DNA of 64,000 bases from an uncultured Candidatus Saccharibacteria bacterium (GTDB lineage Bacteria; Patescibacteriota; Saccharimonadia; Saccharimonadales; Saccharimonadaceae). Positions 42,525 through 51,842 of this stretch are shown in pieces; positions within the stretch are counted from its first letter, which is position 1, and each line of letters starts with the position of its first letter. Under the pieces are notes generated by a model. That model made no database searches and had not been told where the DNA came from. It saw only the letters and a program-made list of their open reading frames with translations. The position numbers were made by a program, and so were the translations under genes. The stretch is from positions 315,340 to 379,339 of the forward strand of contig CALEJV010000003.1 in the NCBI GenBank assembly GCA_937898545.1. The letters run 5' to 3'.

Positions 42525-42698
42525 ATGTCAAGCATATCAAGCATTGCACTCTTCTTCATAGAATATGCAATGCCGAGTAACTCACCAATGAGTATACTCC
42601 TCATGTTTATCCTTGTCGGTATAGTCGCAACTGGAATACTCAGCTTTCAGCAGCTCAAGCAGCAAGAGTTGATGCGGATACGACAAATGGGCTCCTAG
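42525..42698 (+). CDS. Small single-helix membrane protein, 57 aa
   Basis: ATG 42525 to TAG 42696-42698. A short polar start (MSSISSIALFF) is followed by one strong hydrophobic helix (about 22-40, MSILLMFILVGIVATGILS) and a charged Gln/Lys/Arg tail. TATACT at about 42460 is the nearest -10. The protein is assigned mainly because an RNA element follows it that is almost identical to the one after the 65-aa protein at 29.6 kb. No family recognised. Confidence 0.5.
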   Translation: MSSISSIALFFIEYAMPSNSPMSILLMFILVGIVATGILSFQQLKQQELMRIRQMGS

Positions 42699-42705
42699 TC
42701 AACCG

Positions 42706-42818
42706 AACATAGCTCACCAAACTGTGTCTCGGTCTGATCATAGTGCCCTTAAGTGCACTCTCGGGTTGAGCAATTAATCTGGGTTCAGTTTGAGCGTGGT
42801 TGGTGGGCTATGTTTTTT
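42706..42818 (+). ncRNA. Repeated structured RNA R1, copy 2 (ends in a T-tract)
   Basis: AACATAGCTCACCAA (42706-42720) pairs with TTGGTGGGCTATGTT (42800-42814) over 15 bp with one G-T, followed by TTTTGG. Inner elements AGTGC/GCACT, CTC-GGGTT-GAG and GAGCAATTAAT are the same as in copy 1, with only scattered changes. It may be a terminator with a conserved insert or a small RNA. Confidence 0.65.
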
Positions 42819-42901
42819 GGTTTTGTTAATTACTTTGCTGATTATACACTATTCAACAACGAGAAGTTTATCGCTGATGTTATCAAGGGGTGTGGTAACG
42901 C

Positions 42902-44374
42902 TTAGTTATCGTTCACGATTTTCGTCTGGCGCAGTGCCACGCCATCCTTCGTCTTGACGAAGCTGTAGAGGTAGCGCTGGTTTTGTGAGAGGACAACAGG
43001 GAGGTCAAGCGCTGAGGTAGTGATGCGCTGCTGGTTAGCACCATCAAAGTCGTAGAGGTGTACACCGCCGTGCGTGAAGGTGAAGTGGTAGCCATCGATC
43101 CAGTTGATGTCGCGCGTTAGTGGCTGGGGGAGCTTGACGGTGGAGGACTTAAGTAGCTCGAGGTCGTATGTCATGAGGCTCGTGTCGTTATACACACAGG
43201 CGAAGCGATGCCCACCGCGCGAGAAATCGACATGGCTAATACCACCTGGCATGCTGAGGCTGGCGACAGACTTGAGGCTGCTTGCCGTACGCGAATCGCT
43301 CGCGGCATGCGAGGTGCTGCTGAGGATCTCAGCCGTCTCGCCATAGGCGATCACGTAGTATACTTTGTCGTAGTATTTCTCGATACGGAAGTGTAGTGGA
43401 GCTACACCATCATCGGCATAGCTACGGACGGTGCGAGGCTTGGTGGTGCCAATAGTGAGGTAGCCAGCAGTGCGCTGCTTGCTGGTGTGGTCAAGCTTGG
43501 TTGTGTACGTGACAGTAGTGTCGCTGTAGAGCGCAAACTCAGCCACGTTACTAACGAGTGGGCCTGTGATAGTCATATCGCCGAGGCTTGCTTGGCGCAG
43601 GTCGCCCTCACCAGTGAGGACAAAAAGCTTGCGGCTGTCACCCTGCGAGAATTTAGCAGCATCAACATCCACGCCAAGCTGCCGCGTGACATTCTCGAGC
43701 TTGTGGCTACCCTGCGTGTCGAGGACAAGCCACTCGGTTTTATCGCCATTGTAGGTGTGCTTGATCGTCACATAGCGGTTATCCTTATCCCACGAGTCGA
43801 GGGTAAAGGTTTGGTGCTCAGCACTGTCTGGCGCGGTGTAGTGCGCGCTGTCGAGTGTGATATTCGTCGTCTGTGGGTTGTCGCCACTGAGATCGGCCAG
43901 AGTAACGGTGGGCTTGTGCGCAGCAGGAGTGAAGGCGAGATAGCGATTATTACCCGAAGCAATGGCGCTTGACGCACCACTAGCAGTTGCGACATTCTTA
44001 TGGCTCGGGTTGCTGGAGATAAGCCGGGCGTAGTCGAGCCACAGCACACTGCCAGGCTTCACATCCACCGTCTTGTGCCAGTCACGGTAACCCTCACGCT
44101 GAATAGTAACGTTGCGCTGGCCAGCCGAGAGGGTAAGCTTACTAGGCGTCTCGTTGCTGAGGCGGGTTTGGTCTACCGTCACTTGGGCACCATCAGGGTG
44201 AGTGTCAAACTGCACCAGGCCGCCCTGCACGACCTTACCACTCGACCAATTAAGCCGGTACCCCTGTATTGCATAAGCAAAAATCACGACAGTGAAGAGA
44301 ACAGTCAGCACCATCATGCTATAGATCAATGTCAGATGGACGCGTTGGCGTCGCTTTCGTTGCTTCGTATCCAT
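42902..44374 (-). CDS. PEGA-domain membrane-anchored protein with beta-propeller-like region
   Basis: This encodes 490 residues. Basic N-terminus, then a membrane helix (about 15-36), then a PEGA domain (GGLVQFDTHPDGAQVTVD, then LTLSAGQRNVTIQREGY, about 48-115). The remaining 370 residues are repeated beta-rich blocks like a propeller or WD-type fold. PEGA domains usually sit in surface or cell-wall-associated proteins. TATAAT (plus 44381-44386) is 6 bases before the ATG, so leaderless. Confidence 0.8.
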   Translation of the reverse strand: MDTKQRKRRQRVHLTLIYSMMVLTVLFTVVIFAYAIQGYRLNWSSGKVVQGGLVQFDTHPDGAQVTVDQTRLSNETPSKLTLSAGQRNVTIQREGYRDWHKTVDVKPGSVLWLDYARLISSNPSHKNVATASGASSAIASGNNRYLAFTPAAHKPTVTLADLSGDNPQTTNITLDSAHYTAPDSAEHQTFTLDSWDKDNRYVTIKHTYNGDKTEWLVLDTQGSHKLENVTRQLGVDVDAAKFSQGDSRKLFVLTGEGDLRQASLGDMTITGPLVSNVAEFALYSDTTVTYTTKLDHTSKQRTAGYLTIGTTKPRTVRSYADDGVAPLHFRIEKYYDKVYYVIAYGETAEILSSTSHAASDSRTASSLKSVASLSMPGGISHVDFSRGGHRFACVYNDTSLMTYDLELLKSSTVKLPQPLTRDINWIDGYHFTFTHGGVHLYDFDGANQQRITTSALDLPVVLSQNQRYLYSFVKTKDGVALRQTKIVNDN

Positions 44375-44562
44375 GACAACATTATACCATGGCTGACTGG
44401 AGGGAAGTAGGATGTGTTACCTATCTAGCTTAACCTCGCAGCGGGCTCATGTATTTTATTTTGTCCCGAGGGATTTTATACAAAACAGCTCGCGCCTCTT
44501 GCAAAACCCCTTATGCTTGGAGTATTATACGATCAAAGAGGGAACAAGGGGGATATATTACT

Positions 44563-46065
44563 ATGCGTCATACGACGGCCACACATGGTGGACACGTATC
44601 TAAGCGGGCAGCTGAGCAAGCAACCGTTGGTTTAGATATACAGAGGCCAAAGCAGCATCGCACGAGCAAATCAGAGCGGCAGCCTGTACTATACGGGCCG
44701 GAGCTGAAGATTATTCATACCCCGCGCGCGCGCTCTACAGCGGTCAAGACAACTCAGAAGCATATCTCAGAAATTATCCCGGCAACCAAGGCGGTACAGA
44801 CAGCTCAAGCGGCTACAGCGACACCGCAATCACCCGTAAAGAACCAGCCACGGGTAGCTACAGGAGCCACTCAAACCTCTCCGCCGCGCCCTGCGCACCA
44901 GCTGGCCACGCTCCATGCAGCCACGCCGCAAAAAACAACGGCAACACATCGCGCCGCAACACCAACTGCACACATCACCAAACATCATCGGCCGGTGGCG
45001 GTGCAGCCTATCACATCATCTCGACCTGGCTCGCCGCGCCAACTACGGAAGCGACAACCCGTGACGATCTCGCCACTCTCGGTTCAGCCAACAATACCCT
45101 CATCGCCCCGTGCGCAAACCCCACACCGCACTGCTCAGCATACGTCCACCCAGCCTGGCGCGCCACGCAGTATGGATTTTGTATTCGTACCATCAGAGGT
45201 AGAACCACCCAGTGCCGCTAAGCGCCATAACACGCCGCCGCCATCACAACTGGCACGCGTGCTTGCCACTGAGCAAGTCGAGCAGACGCAAGCCCAGGCT
45301 ACGCAGCCAGCTATACCAATTGGCCTACCCACACTCAATCTCGCCGAGCTTGCCGCCCAACCACTAGTCGCACAGCCTTCTGGAGTGCCCCAAGGTGAGG
45401 TGTGGTGGCCACCAGCTGAGCCAGAACTCACTACGACAGAGAATATCCCCGTTGGCACACTGCCGCGCAGCGTTCTTACTCAGCAGAGTAAGAAATCGGC
45501 AGCCGCGCCCAAACCAAAACATCGCAGGCTCTTCACTAGTAAACGCCGCACCAACAAACCCATAGCCAGCGTTGCACCACCACCGACTCGGCAGCCAGCG
45601 GCGCGCCACTGGGGTAGGCGCCTTAGCATTGCTGGGGCGATGGTGGCACTGCTTGCCTTTGGCGGCTATCTGACATACCACAACATGCCTGCCATTGCTA
45701 CTCGTATGGCCGCCGCTCAGGCTGGCATTAATGCATCATTCCCGTCATACCAGCCGAGTGGCTATAGCTTGGCGGGCGGCATATCGCAGCAGCAGGGGAG
45801 TGTCTTGATGAAGTTCGCCGCCAACGCTGGCCCAGGCACCTTTACTCTCACGCAGAGCCGGTCCGATTGGGATTCCAGCGCTGTCCTGGCCAACTACGTT
45901 TTGCCCAGCTTTGGCCGTAACTTCGCCACTACCACCAGCCGTGGCCTCACTATCTATAGCACCCACAATGCCGCCGCGTGGGTCAATGGCGGTATTCTCT
46001 ACACCATCAAGGGCAACGCACCCCTGTCGAGCGAGCAGGTGGAGCGGATTGCAGCAAGTATGTGA
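44563..46065 (+). CDS. Membrane-anchored protein with long disordered region and DUF4367-like outer domain
   Basis: This encodes 500 residues from ATG 44563 (AAGGGGG ten bases upstream; an upstream in-frame ATG at 44449 is less likely). About residues 1-345 are low-complexity Thr/Pro/Gln/Ala-rich and basic; then a membrane helix near 350-370 (SIAGAMVALLAFGGYLTY). The C-terminal 110 residues (FPSYQPSGYSLAGG..., GTFTLTQSRSDWDSSAV, ending in VERIAASM) resemble the DUF4367 domain found outside the membrane in anti-sigma-like proteins. The same disordered-tail-plus-helix layout is seen in the sortase at 40.8 kb. Confidence 0.7.
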   Translation: MRHTTATHGGHVSKRAAEQATVGLDIQRPKQHRTSKSERQPVLYGPELKIIHTPRARSTAVKTTQKHISEIIPATKAVQTAQAATATPQSPVKNQPRVATGATQTSPPRPAHQLATLHAATPQKTTATHRAATPTAHITKHHRPVAVQPITSSRPGSPRQLRKRQPVTISPLSVQPTIPSSPRAQTPHRTAQHTSTQPGAPRSMDFVFVPSEVEPPSAAKRHNTPPPSQLARVLATEQVEQTQAQATQPAIPIGLPTLNLAELAAQPLVAQPSGVPQGEVWWPPAEPELTTTENIPVGTLPRSVLTQQSKKSAAAPKPKHRRLFTSKRRTNKPIASVAPPPTRQPAARHWGRRLSIAGAMVALLAFGGYLTYHNMPAIATRMAAAQAGINASFPSYQPSGYSLAGGISQQQGSVLMKFAANAGPGTFTLTQSRSDWDSSAVLANYVLPSFGRNFATTTSRGLTIYSTHNAAAWVNGGILYTIKGNAPLSSEQVERIAASM

Positions 46066-46094
46066 ATCTCTTGAGAGGTCTGTACTTTTCCCAT

Positions 46095-46215
46095 TACTTC
46101 ATCCGATGGAGTGTGAAAACAGATTGCAATAATCTGTTTTCAGCCCAGCGCAAGAGGTCGATATTCGGGGAGTGTCGACCCTTGTAGTGTTCCTGAGGAG
46201 GGAGCGATGGGAGAA
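46095..46215 (+). ncRNA. Repeated structured RNA R2, copy 1, upstream of gltX
   Basis: It starts TACTTCATCCGATGGAGT, then a GAAAACAGATT/AATCTGTTTTC hairpin (46115-46141) with loop GCAAT, then GCGCAAGAGG and GGTCGA/TCGACC. Compared with 48509-48640, loops and flanks are conserved while the stem sequence differs but still pairs, which is covariation. Its function (cis leader of gltX or small RNA) is unknown. Confidence 0.6.
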
Positions 46216-46281
46216 GCGCAGACTATGGCCAAAATCATGCCATTCTAAGATTGTCGCAGTTCATCTGCTATACTTATCCAT

Positions 46282-47751
46282 ATGAGTAACGACACATCAT
46301 CTGATACACCATCTTCGCATGCCACTACCATTCGCACCCGCTTTGCACCAAGCCCCACGGGGTATATCCATGTGGGTAATGTGCGCGCAGCGCTCTTTCC
46401 GTGGCTGCTTACGCGCCAGCAGGGTGGGAAATTCGTCTTGCGCATTGAGGATACCGACCGCGCTCGCTTTGTACCTGGGGCGGAGGATCTGATTCTCGAT
46501 ACACTCGACTGGCTTGGGCTAGACTGGAACGAAGGCCCACGCGTTGGCGGTGAGGCTGGGCCATACCACCAGTCGGAGCGCCTCGCCATCTACCACCGCT
46601 GGGCCCAAAAGCTCATCGACAAAGGCCTCGCCTATGCCGACCCCTACACCCCAGAGGAAGTCCAAGGCTTTCGCGAGGAAGCTCGGGCTGCCAAAAAGGC
46701 CTTTTTATACCGCGACTATCGCCCAACCAATCCACCAGCGTGGGATGGCACCCAGCCGCTGCGCTTCAAGGTAGCCGAGCCCCAACGCTACACCTGGCAC
46801 GACCCTGTGATGGGTGAGCTCTCTGCTGGGCCAGAAGCGCTCGATGACTTCATCCTCATCAAGGCCGATGGCTACCCCACATACAACTTCGCCCACATTG
46901 TCGACGATGCCGAGATGGGCATTACCCACGTCATCCGCGGGCTGGAGTATATCTCCAGCATTCCACGCTACCTCAGCCTATACGATGCGCTAGAGCTTGA
47001 GCCACCAGTACTGGCCTGCTTGCCACACATCATGGCGCCGGATGGCAAGAAAAAGCTTGGCAAGCGTGACGGTGCCAAGAGCGTCACCGACTACCGCACC
47101 GATGGTATTTTGCCCGAGGCAATGCTCAACTTCCTCGCCTCGCTGGGCTGGAATGATGGCACCGAGCAAGAGATCTTTAGCAAGGAGGAACTGATCGAGA
47201 AATTCAGCCTCGAGCGCGTCCAGCGCAGTGGTGCTCGCTTCGACGAAAAGCGCCTCCTCTGGATGAATGGCCAATGGATCCGCCGCTTATCACTCGATGA
47301 CCTCTACGGCCGGGTCGAGCACTACTGGCCAGCCAGCGCTGCTAGCACCGACGAATCGTACAAAAAACAAGTGCTTGCTCTGGTGCAAGACCGTCTCAAG
47401 ACCTTGGCCGAGCTGCCAATGCTGAGCCGCTACTTCTTCGAAGAGCCCACTATCAACGAAGAGCTCATTACCACCAATAAGCCTCTGCGCAAACTGACGG
47501 ACGAGCAGCGTCGAGAGCTTCTTGCCACGGCCCACGCCGCTCTGGCTCAGCAGCATACGTGGACGCCAAGCGCCATCCAAGACACTCTCAACCAGCTCCT
47601 CGAGACCACTGGCCACAAACCTGGCGTGCTCTTTAGCCTCATCCGCATTGCCACCACCTGGGCACCCTTTAGCCCCCAGCTGAATGACACGCTGGCGCTG
47701 CTTGGCAAGGAGCGGACGCTGGCACGGATTGAGCAGTATCTTGGGCAATAA
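46282..47751 (+). CDS. gltX: Glutamyl-tRNA synthetase
   Basis: This encodes 489 residues of a class I synthetase that charges tRNA-Glu (a tRNA-Glu is at 52.9 kb). Motifs: RFAPSPTGYIHVGNVRAALF (HIGH region is HVGN), IEDTDRAR, then the KMSKS region KKKLGKRDGA. The C-terminal anticodon-binding part follows from about 330. Length is normal. TATACT (46269-46274) is 7 bases before ATG, so leaderless. The R2 RNA lies immediately upstream. Confidence 0.96.
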   Translation: MSNDTSSDTPSSHATTIRTRFAPSPTGYIHVGNVRAALFPWLLTRQQGGKFVLRIEDTDRARFVPGAEDLILDTLDWLGLDWNEGPRVGGEAGPYHQSERLAIYHRWAQKLIDKGLAYADPYTPEEVQGFREEARAAKKAFLYRDYRPTNPPAWDGTQPLRFKVAEPQRYTWHDPVMGELSAGPEALDDFILIKADGYPTYNFAHIVDDAEMGITHVIRGLEYISSIPRYLSLYDALELEPPVLACLPHIMAPDGKKKLGKRDGAKSVTDYRTDGILPEAMLNFLASLGWNDGTEQEIFSKEELIEKFSLERVQRSGARFDEKRLLWMNGQWIRRLSLDDLYGRVEHYWPASAASTDESYKKQVLALVQDRLKTLAELPMLSRYFFEEPTINEELITTNKPLRKLTDEQRRELLATAHAALAQQHTWTPSAIQDTLNQLLETTGHKPGVLFSLIRIATTWAPFSPQLNDTLALLGKERTLARIEQYLGQ

Positions 47752-47769
47752 CGCGCTACGCATCACACA

Positions 47770-47797
47770 AAAACCGGCTCTCCCAGCCGGTTTTTAT
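47770..47797 (+). terminator. Terminator after gltX
   Basis: AAAACCGGCT and AGCCGGTTTT pair around CTCCC, followed by T-rich sequence. The stem is symmetrical and could work both ways. Confidence 0.85.
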
Positions 47798-47930
47798 TTG
47801 AACAAATAATTGCGTCATGAGCAAAAAATAATAGCAATAACAGGGGTAGAAGTTGATCACGAATTATTCGTCGTGCCCCACCTAAACAAATCAAGCGAGA
47901 TTATGCCACGAGAAGGGAAATACTGCGCAG

Positions 47931-48293
47931 CTATTTTGCTGGAGGTATGTCGCCCGGCCAGACCGATGGTGCCGGCTCCATACCGCTCACAGAGTCTGCG
48001 CTGCCGTTAATAATATCGCGCGCAATGGGAGAGGCGAATATATCAACGCCCTGCGGGCCCGAGCCAATCCCTATGCTACCTCCGAGGGCAGCACGCGTCA
48101 CAGCCCCCATGACATCAGATGACGGCTGCTTGCGCTTGCGCACCCCTTCTCGCACCTGCCCCACGCGCCAATCTCCGCCGCTCGCTTGTTGTGGCGATTG
48201 ACCCTTGTCATCGCGCCACACCGGTGGCACTGCATCGGTACTTCCACCATTATCTGTACTACCTGCCAAAGGGCCATCGTGTCGTCGTGTCAT
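47931..48293 (-). CDS. Small hypothetical protein, 120 aa
   Basis: This encodes 120 residues, hydrophilic and Gly/Asp/Ser-rich, with MTRRHDGPLAGSTDNGG at the start and no membrane helix. A GATAAT (plus 48307-48312) and GTGAGGAAA precede the ATG, which supports a real start. No family recognised; low-complexity composition leaves doubt. Confidence 0.45.
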   Translation of the reverse strand: MTRRHDGPLAGSTDNGGSTDAVPPVWRDDKGQSPQQASGGDWRVGQVREGVRKRKQPSSDVMGAVTRAALGGSIGIGSGPQGVDIFASPIARDIINGSADSVSGMEPAPSVWPGDIPPAK

Positions 48294-48508
48294 ATTTCCT
48301 CACCCAAATTATCGTTAATGGTTATTCATTGTAGGCTATTTTTGCGGATTTGCCAAGGGGTTTGTTGGGTAATTGATCGCATTACACTTCTTTTGGCGAA
48401 ACTGTTGGTGCCTCCTCATTACTTCGCCTTAGTGGTATGCGGAGGCTCACTCTCCGAATCTGAATGTCAAAACCTTCCTTCTTCACGTTCAGCTCTCGCG
48501 GCCTCCTA

Positions 48509-48640
48509 TACTTCATCCGATGGAGTATGAAAATCCGCTGCAATAACGGATTGACAGCCCTGGCGCAAGAGGCTGATGTTTGGGAGATATCGACCCTTAC
48601 AGCGCTCTATCGGAGAGAGCGATAGGGCAATGGGGCGTGA
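48509..48640 (+). ncRNA. Repeated structured RNA R2, copy 2, upstream of the DUF3048 operon
   Basis: It has the same start TACTTCATCCGATGGAGT, an AATCCG/CGGATT hairpin (48532-48552) with the conserved GCAATAA loop, GCGCAAGAGG, and a CTATCG/CGATAG hairpin near 48607-48625. Upstream GGCCTC can pair with GAGGCT inside. The sequence around the stems matches copy 1 while the stem bases differ. Confidence 0.6.
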
Positions 48641-48748
48641 GAAATAATGCAAGTTTTGGGATGTAGGTATTCCAGAGGTACACGAACTACACATCAATGC
48701 AAAAATCTCCAGCTCATCGCTATCCGCTCATGGTATAATGGCCATAAG

Positions 48749-49891
48749 ATGAGTTCACCACAGAATACACCACCGGCAGCCTTTGGTGGCCGGGCGCAGC
48801 GTCGGCGTTTGCGACGGCATGGGCGGCACTTTATGGGGCTGCGGCATTTTGTGGGGCAGCACCGTATGCCCGTGATGGTGATTGGTGGGGCATTGGTGGT
48901 ATTTGCGGGAGCTATGGCGTCATTTTCTCTACTCAATAAGCCGCGCCAGGCCAAGCCCACTCCTGTTGTGGCAACACAGAAAGCCCCAGAAGTGTATTAT
49001 TCGCCCCTGACTGGCCTCAAGGTCGCCGACCAAGCGGCCACCACCAAGCCCGTTACTGCAGTGATGCTCGAGAATAGCCCCAGTGCTCGCCCTCAGTCGG
49101 GTATCAAGCAGGCTGAGGTGGTGTATGAGGCAATTGCCGAGGCAGGTATCACTCGCTTTCTCGCGCTGTACCAGCAAAACAAACCAGCGATGATTGGCCC
49201 AGTGCGCAGCCTGCGGCCGTATTACATCGACTGGCTCGCACCATACCAGCCTAGCGTAGCCCATGTGGGGGGTAGCTCGCACGCCTTGCAAGAGATCCGC
49301 AATGGCACCTACCGCGATATCGATCAGTTCTTTCATGGGCGCAGCTATTGGCGCGCCACCGACCGCCGTGCCCCGCACAATGTCTACACCAGTGCCGAGC
49401 GGCTGGATGACCTCAATAGCAGCAAAGGCTACAAGCAGTCTGTTGTCAAGATCGCAGTTGCCCGGGCCGATGGCAAGCCAGCCAACCCTGCCACCGCTAC
49501 TGTGGCCGTCATCAACTTTGGCAAATCCGCCCGCTACAACACGCGCTATCAATACGATGCCAGCACCAACACCTACCAGCGTAGCATTGGTGGCGAGGCT
49601 AGCTTGGACCGTGAGGAAGGGCAGATTGCGCCCAGCGTTGTGGTGGCACTAACCGTCCAGCAGACCACCGTGCAAGAGGACGGCACGCGCGAGAATATTA
49701 TCACCACTGGCCAAGGCAAAGCAACTATCTTCCAAAACGGCAGTGTGGTGGAGGGAATATGGCGCAAAGCTAACCGCGCCAGCCCACTCGAGCTGCTCGA
49801 TGCCAATGGCAAGGCAATCGCTCTCACCCGTGGCCAGACATGGATTGCGGCAGTACCTGGTGGCACAGGGAGCGTGTCGTGGCAGCAATAG
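48749..49891 (+). CDS. DUF3048 (YerB-like) membrane-anchored protein
   Basis: This encodes 380 residues from ATG 48749; TATAAT (48734-48739) is 9 bases upstream. A basic N-terminus, then one membrane helix (about 41-63). The outer domain shows the DUF3048 signatures SPLTGLKV, AVMLENSPSARPQSGI, VVYEAIAEAGITRFLALYQ, GPVRSLRPYYIDWL and HVGGSSHAL. The family's role is unknown; members are secreted lipoproteins or anchored proteins. It is first in an operon with a histidine kinase and a regulator, so it may provide a signal or be their target. Confidence 0.85.
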   Translation: MSSPQNTPPAAFGGRAQRRRLRRHGRHFMGLRHFVGQHRMPVMVIGGALVVFAGAMASFSLLNKPRQAKPTPVVATQKAPEVYYSPLTGLKVADQAATTKPVTAVMLENSPSARPQSGIKQAEVVYEAIAEAGITRFLALYQQNKPAMIGPVRSLRPYYIDWLAPYQPSVAHVGGSSHALQEIRNGTYRDIDQFFHGRSYWRATDRRAPHNVYTSAERLDDLNSSKGYKQSVVKIAVARADGKPANPATATVAVINFGKSARYNTRYQYDASTNTYQRSIGGEASLDREEGQIAPSVVVALTVQQTTVQEDGTRENIITTGQGKATIFQNGSVVEGIWRKANRASPLELLDANGKAIALTRGQTWIAAVPGGTGSVSWQQ

Positions 49892-51429
49892 GCCCAGCCC
49901 GGCCATTGCCACCTCATCGTCCACCCGCCCTTATTAAGCAATATTGGCCGCGCTATAGTCGCCGTGCTATTGGTGCGAGTATCCTGATGCAGTGCACTAT
50001 TGCCGGGCTCGTGGCAAGTACACTGTGGATGATTGGCCTAAGCCCTAGCCAGCTGCAGTTTTGGCTGGTTATTATGGTGGTAGTGCTGGCGAGTATCCCG
50101 CTCAATATTTTCCTGCTCATGCAGCTACTCACCCCGCTCAAAGACCTCACGCATGCTCTCAGCCACGTAGCGGGTGAGCCCAGCACCATCACACCGCCCA
50201 ACCCCAATGCAGCACACTTCGAGCGCGATGGCTTCAAGCCGCTACTGCAATACATCTACCAGACGGCCGCCACTGCTGGCCAGGCCGAGCCCAGCCAGGC
50301 TCAAGCACAAACTGCCCAGATCGAGGCCGCGCTTGATCAAACCAGTGCCAGCATTGCCATCCTCACTAGCCAGGGGCAGGTACGCTACCACAACCGCCAC
50401 ACCCCGCTGCACCAGAGCCATGATGGCGCGGCCGAGCTCGAGCTGTTATTCGAGCCAGGTGATAGCCTGACGGAGTGGCTGGCTCACTGCCGCCACAGCG
50501 CCGTCCATGCCGAGAAGACCTGGCTGCGCATTGCAAACAAGCTGGTGGGTGAGCCTGGGCGGCGCATCTTCGACATTACAGCCAATTATGAGAAAGGCAG
50601 CAGTGCCGAGGTTATACTGGTGCTACACGATCGCACCACCCTCTACCAGCCCGAGGATGATGACCTCGATTTCATCGCCTTTGCCGCTCACGAGCTGCGC
50701 GGGCCCATCACCGTTATCCGTGGCTATCTGGATGTCCTCACTGAGGAGGTTGGCCCAGCGTTGGCTGGCGACCAACACGAGCTGCTGGGGCGGCTCGTCG
50801 TCTCAGCCAATCGCCTCAGCGGCTACGTCAACAACATCCTTAATGCTAGCAAGTTCGACCGCCGCCATCTCCGCGTTCACCTAGCAGAAGAGTCAGTGGC
50901 TAGCATCTACAATATCATCCGCGACGACATGCAGCTGCGTGCCACCACCCAAGGTCGCCAGCTCACGGTGGATATCCCCGCCACACTACCCACCATTGCG
51001 GCCGATCGCTCCAGCCTATCTGAGGTGCTGAGCAATATCATTGATAACGCGCTCAAATATAGCAACGAAGGCGGGCTCGTAGCCGTCTCGGCCGTACAAG
51101 ACGGTGCATTTGTCGCCATCAAGGTGCAAGATCACGGCATCGGCATCCCCGCCAATGTCATGGGCAATCTCTTTCACAAGTTCTACCGCTCGCACCGCAG
51201 CCGCGAGACCGTAGCTGGCACGGGTATTGGACTGTATATTAGCAAGGCAATCGTCGAGTCGCACGGTGGGCAGATTGGTGTGGTAAGCCGCGAAGGGGAG
51301 GGCTCCACCTTCACGATCACCATCCCCACCTACGCCAGCGTAGCAGACAAAATCACTGACGGCAGCAATAGTCAGCTCATCACCAGCGGCAGTGGCTGGA
51401 TAAAAAACCACACGATGTATAAGGGATAA
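49879..51429 (+). CDS. Sensor histidine kinase
   Basis: This encodes about 516 residues. GTG 49879 is chosen (AGGGAG 7 bases upstream); it overlaps the preceding gene by 13 bases. Two membrane helices (about 28-52 and 55-75), a linker, then a PAS-like region. HisKA is FAAHELRGPITVIRGYLDVL; ATPase boxes are NIIDNALKYS (N), DHGIGIP (G1), FHKFYR (F) and GTGIGLYIS (G2). It autophosphorylates on the HELRGP histidine and would pass phosphate to the adjacent receiver protein. Confidence 0.88.
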   Translation: MAAIGPARPLPPHRPPALIKQYWPRYSRRAIGASILMQCTIAGLVASTLWMIGLSPSQLQFWLVIMVVVLASIPLNIFLLMQLLTPLKDLTHALSHVAGEPSTITPPNPNAAHFERDGFKPLLQYIYQTAATAGQAEPSQAQAQTAQIEAALDQTSASIAILTSQGQVRYHNRHTPLHQSHDGAAELELLFEPGDSLTEWLAHCRHSAVHAEKTWLRIANKLVGEPGRRIFDITANYEKGSSAEVILVLHDRTTLYQPEDDDLDFIAFAAHELRGPITVIRGYLDVLTEEVGPALAGDQHELLGRLVVSANRLSGYVNNILNASKFDRRHLRVHLAEESVASIYNIIRDDMQLRATTQGRQLTVDIPATLPTIAADRSSLSEVLSNIIDNALKYSNEGGLVAVSAVQDGAFVAIKVQDHGIGIPANVMGNLFHKFYRSHRSRETVAGTGIGLYISKAIVESHGGQIGVVSREGEGSTFTITIPTYASVADKITDGSNSQLITSGSGWIKNHTMYKG

Positions 51430-51451
51430 CAGAGGTAGTAGGAGAGAAATT

Positions 51452-51835
51452 ATGGCAATTCAAACAATTCTCGTCATCGAAGACGATCGCTTCATCGGCG
51501 AGATGTATGTGCGTAGCCTCCACAAAGCAGGCTATACGGTAGACTGGCTCATCGACGGGGCAGATGGCCTCGTGGCAGCACGTAACAACCACTACGACCT
51601 CATCCTGCTCGACATCATGCTCCCCGAGAAACGCGGCAGTGAGATCCTCGAGGCACTGCGCGCCGAGCCGCAGCACATCGCTGGCACGAAGATCGTCATC
51701 ATGACCAACTTCGACCAAGACGAATCCACCCGCCTCGCCCTCCAAACCAGTGTAGACGGTTATCTCATCAAAGCCGAGATCACCCCACGGCGATTGCTGG
51801 AGATTATTGCGGAGATGGGGCAGGAAGGCAAGTGA
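51452..51835 (+). CDS. Single-domain response regulator
   Basis: This encodes 127 residues with only a receiver domain: acidic pair VIEDDR, phosphorylation Asp in LILLDIMLP (about 52), Thr/Ser in IMTNFD, and Lys in YLIKAEI (about 106). AGGAGAGA precedes the ATG. It has no DNA-binding output, so it acts by protein interaction or relay. It lies 22 bases after the kinase, in the same operon. Confidence 0.9.
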   Translation: MAIQTILVIEDDRFIGEMYVRSLHKAGYTVDWLIDGADGLVAARNNHYDLILLDIMLPEKRGSEILEALRAEPQHIAGTKIVIMTNFDQDESTRLALQTSVDGYLIKAEITPRRLLEIIAEMGQEGK

Positions 51836-51842
51836 CTGCTTC

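Noticed and set aside
46095..46281. T-box riboswitch in front of gltX
   Set aside because: The conserved T-box sequence with GGTGG and ACCGCG is absent, and the same element occurs before an unrelated operon.
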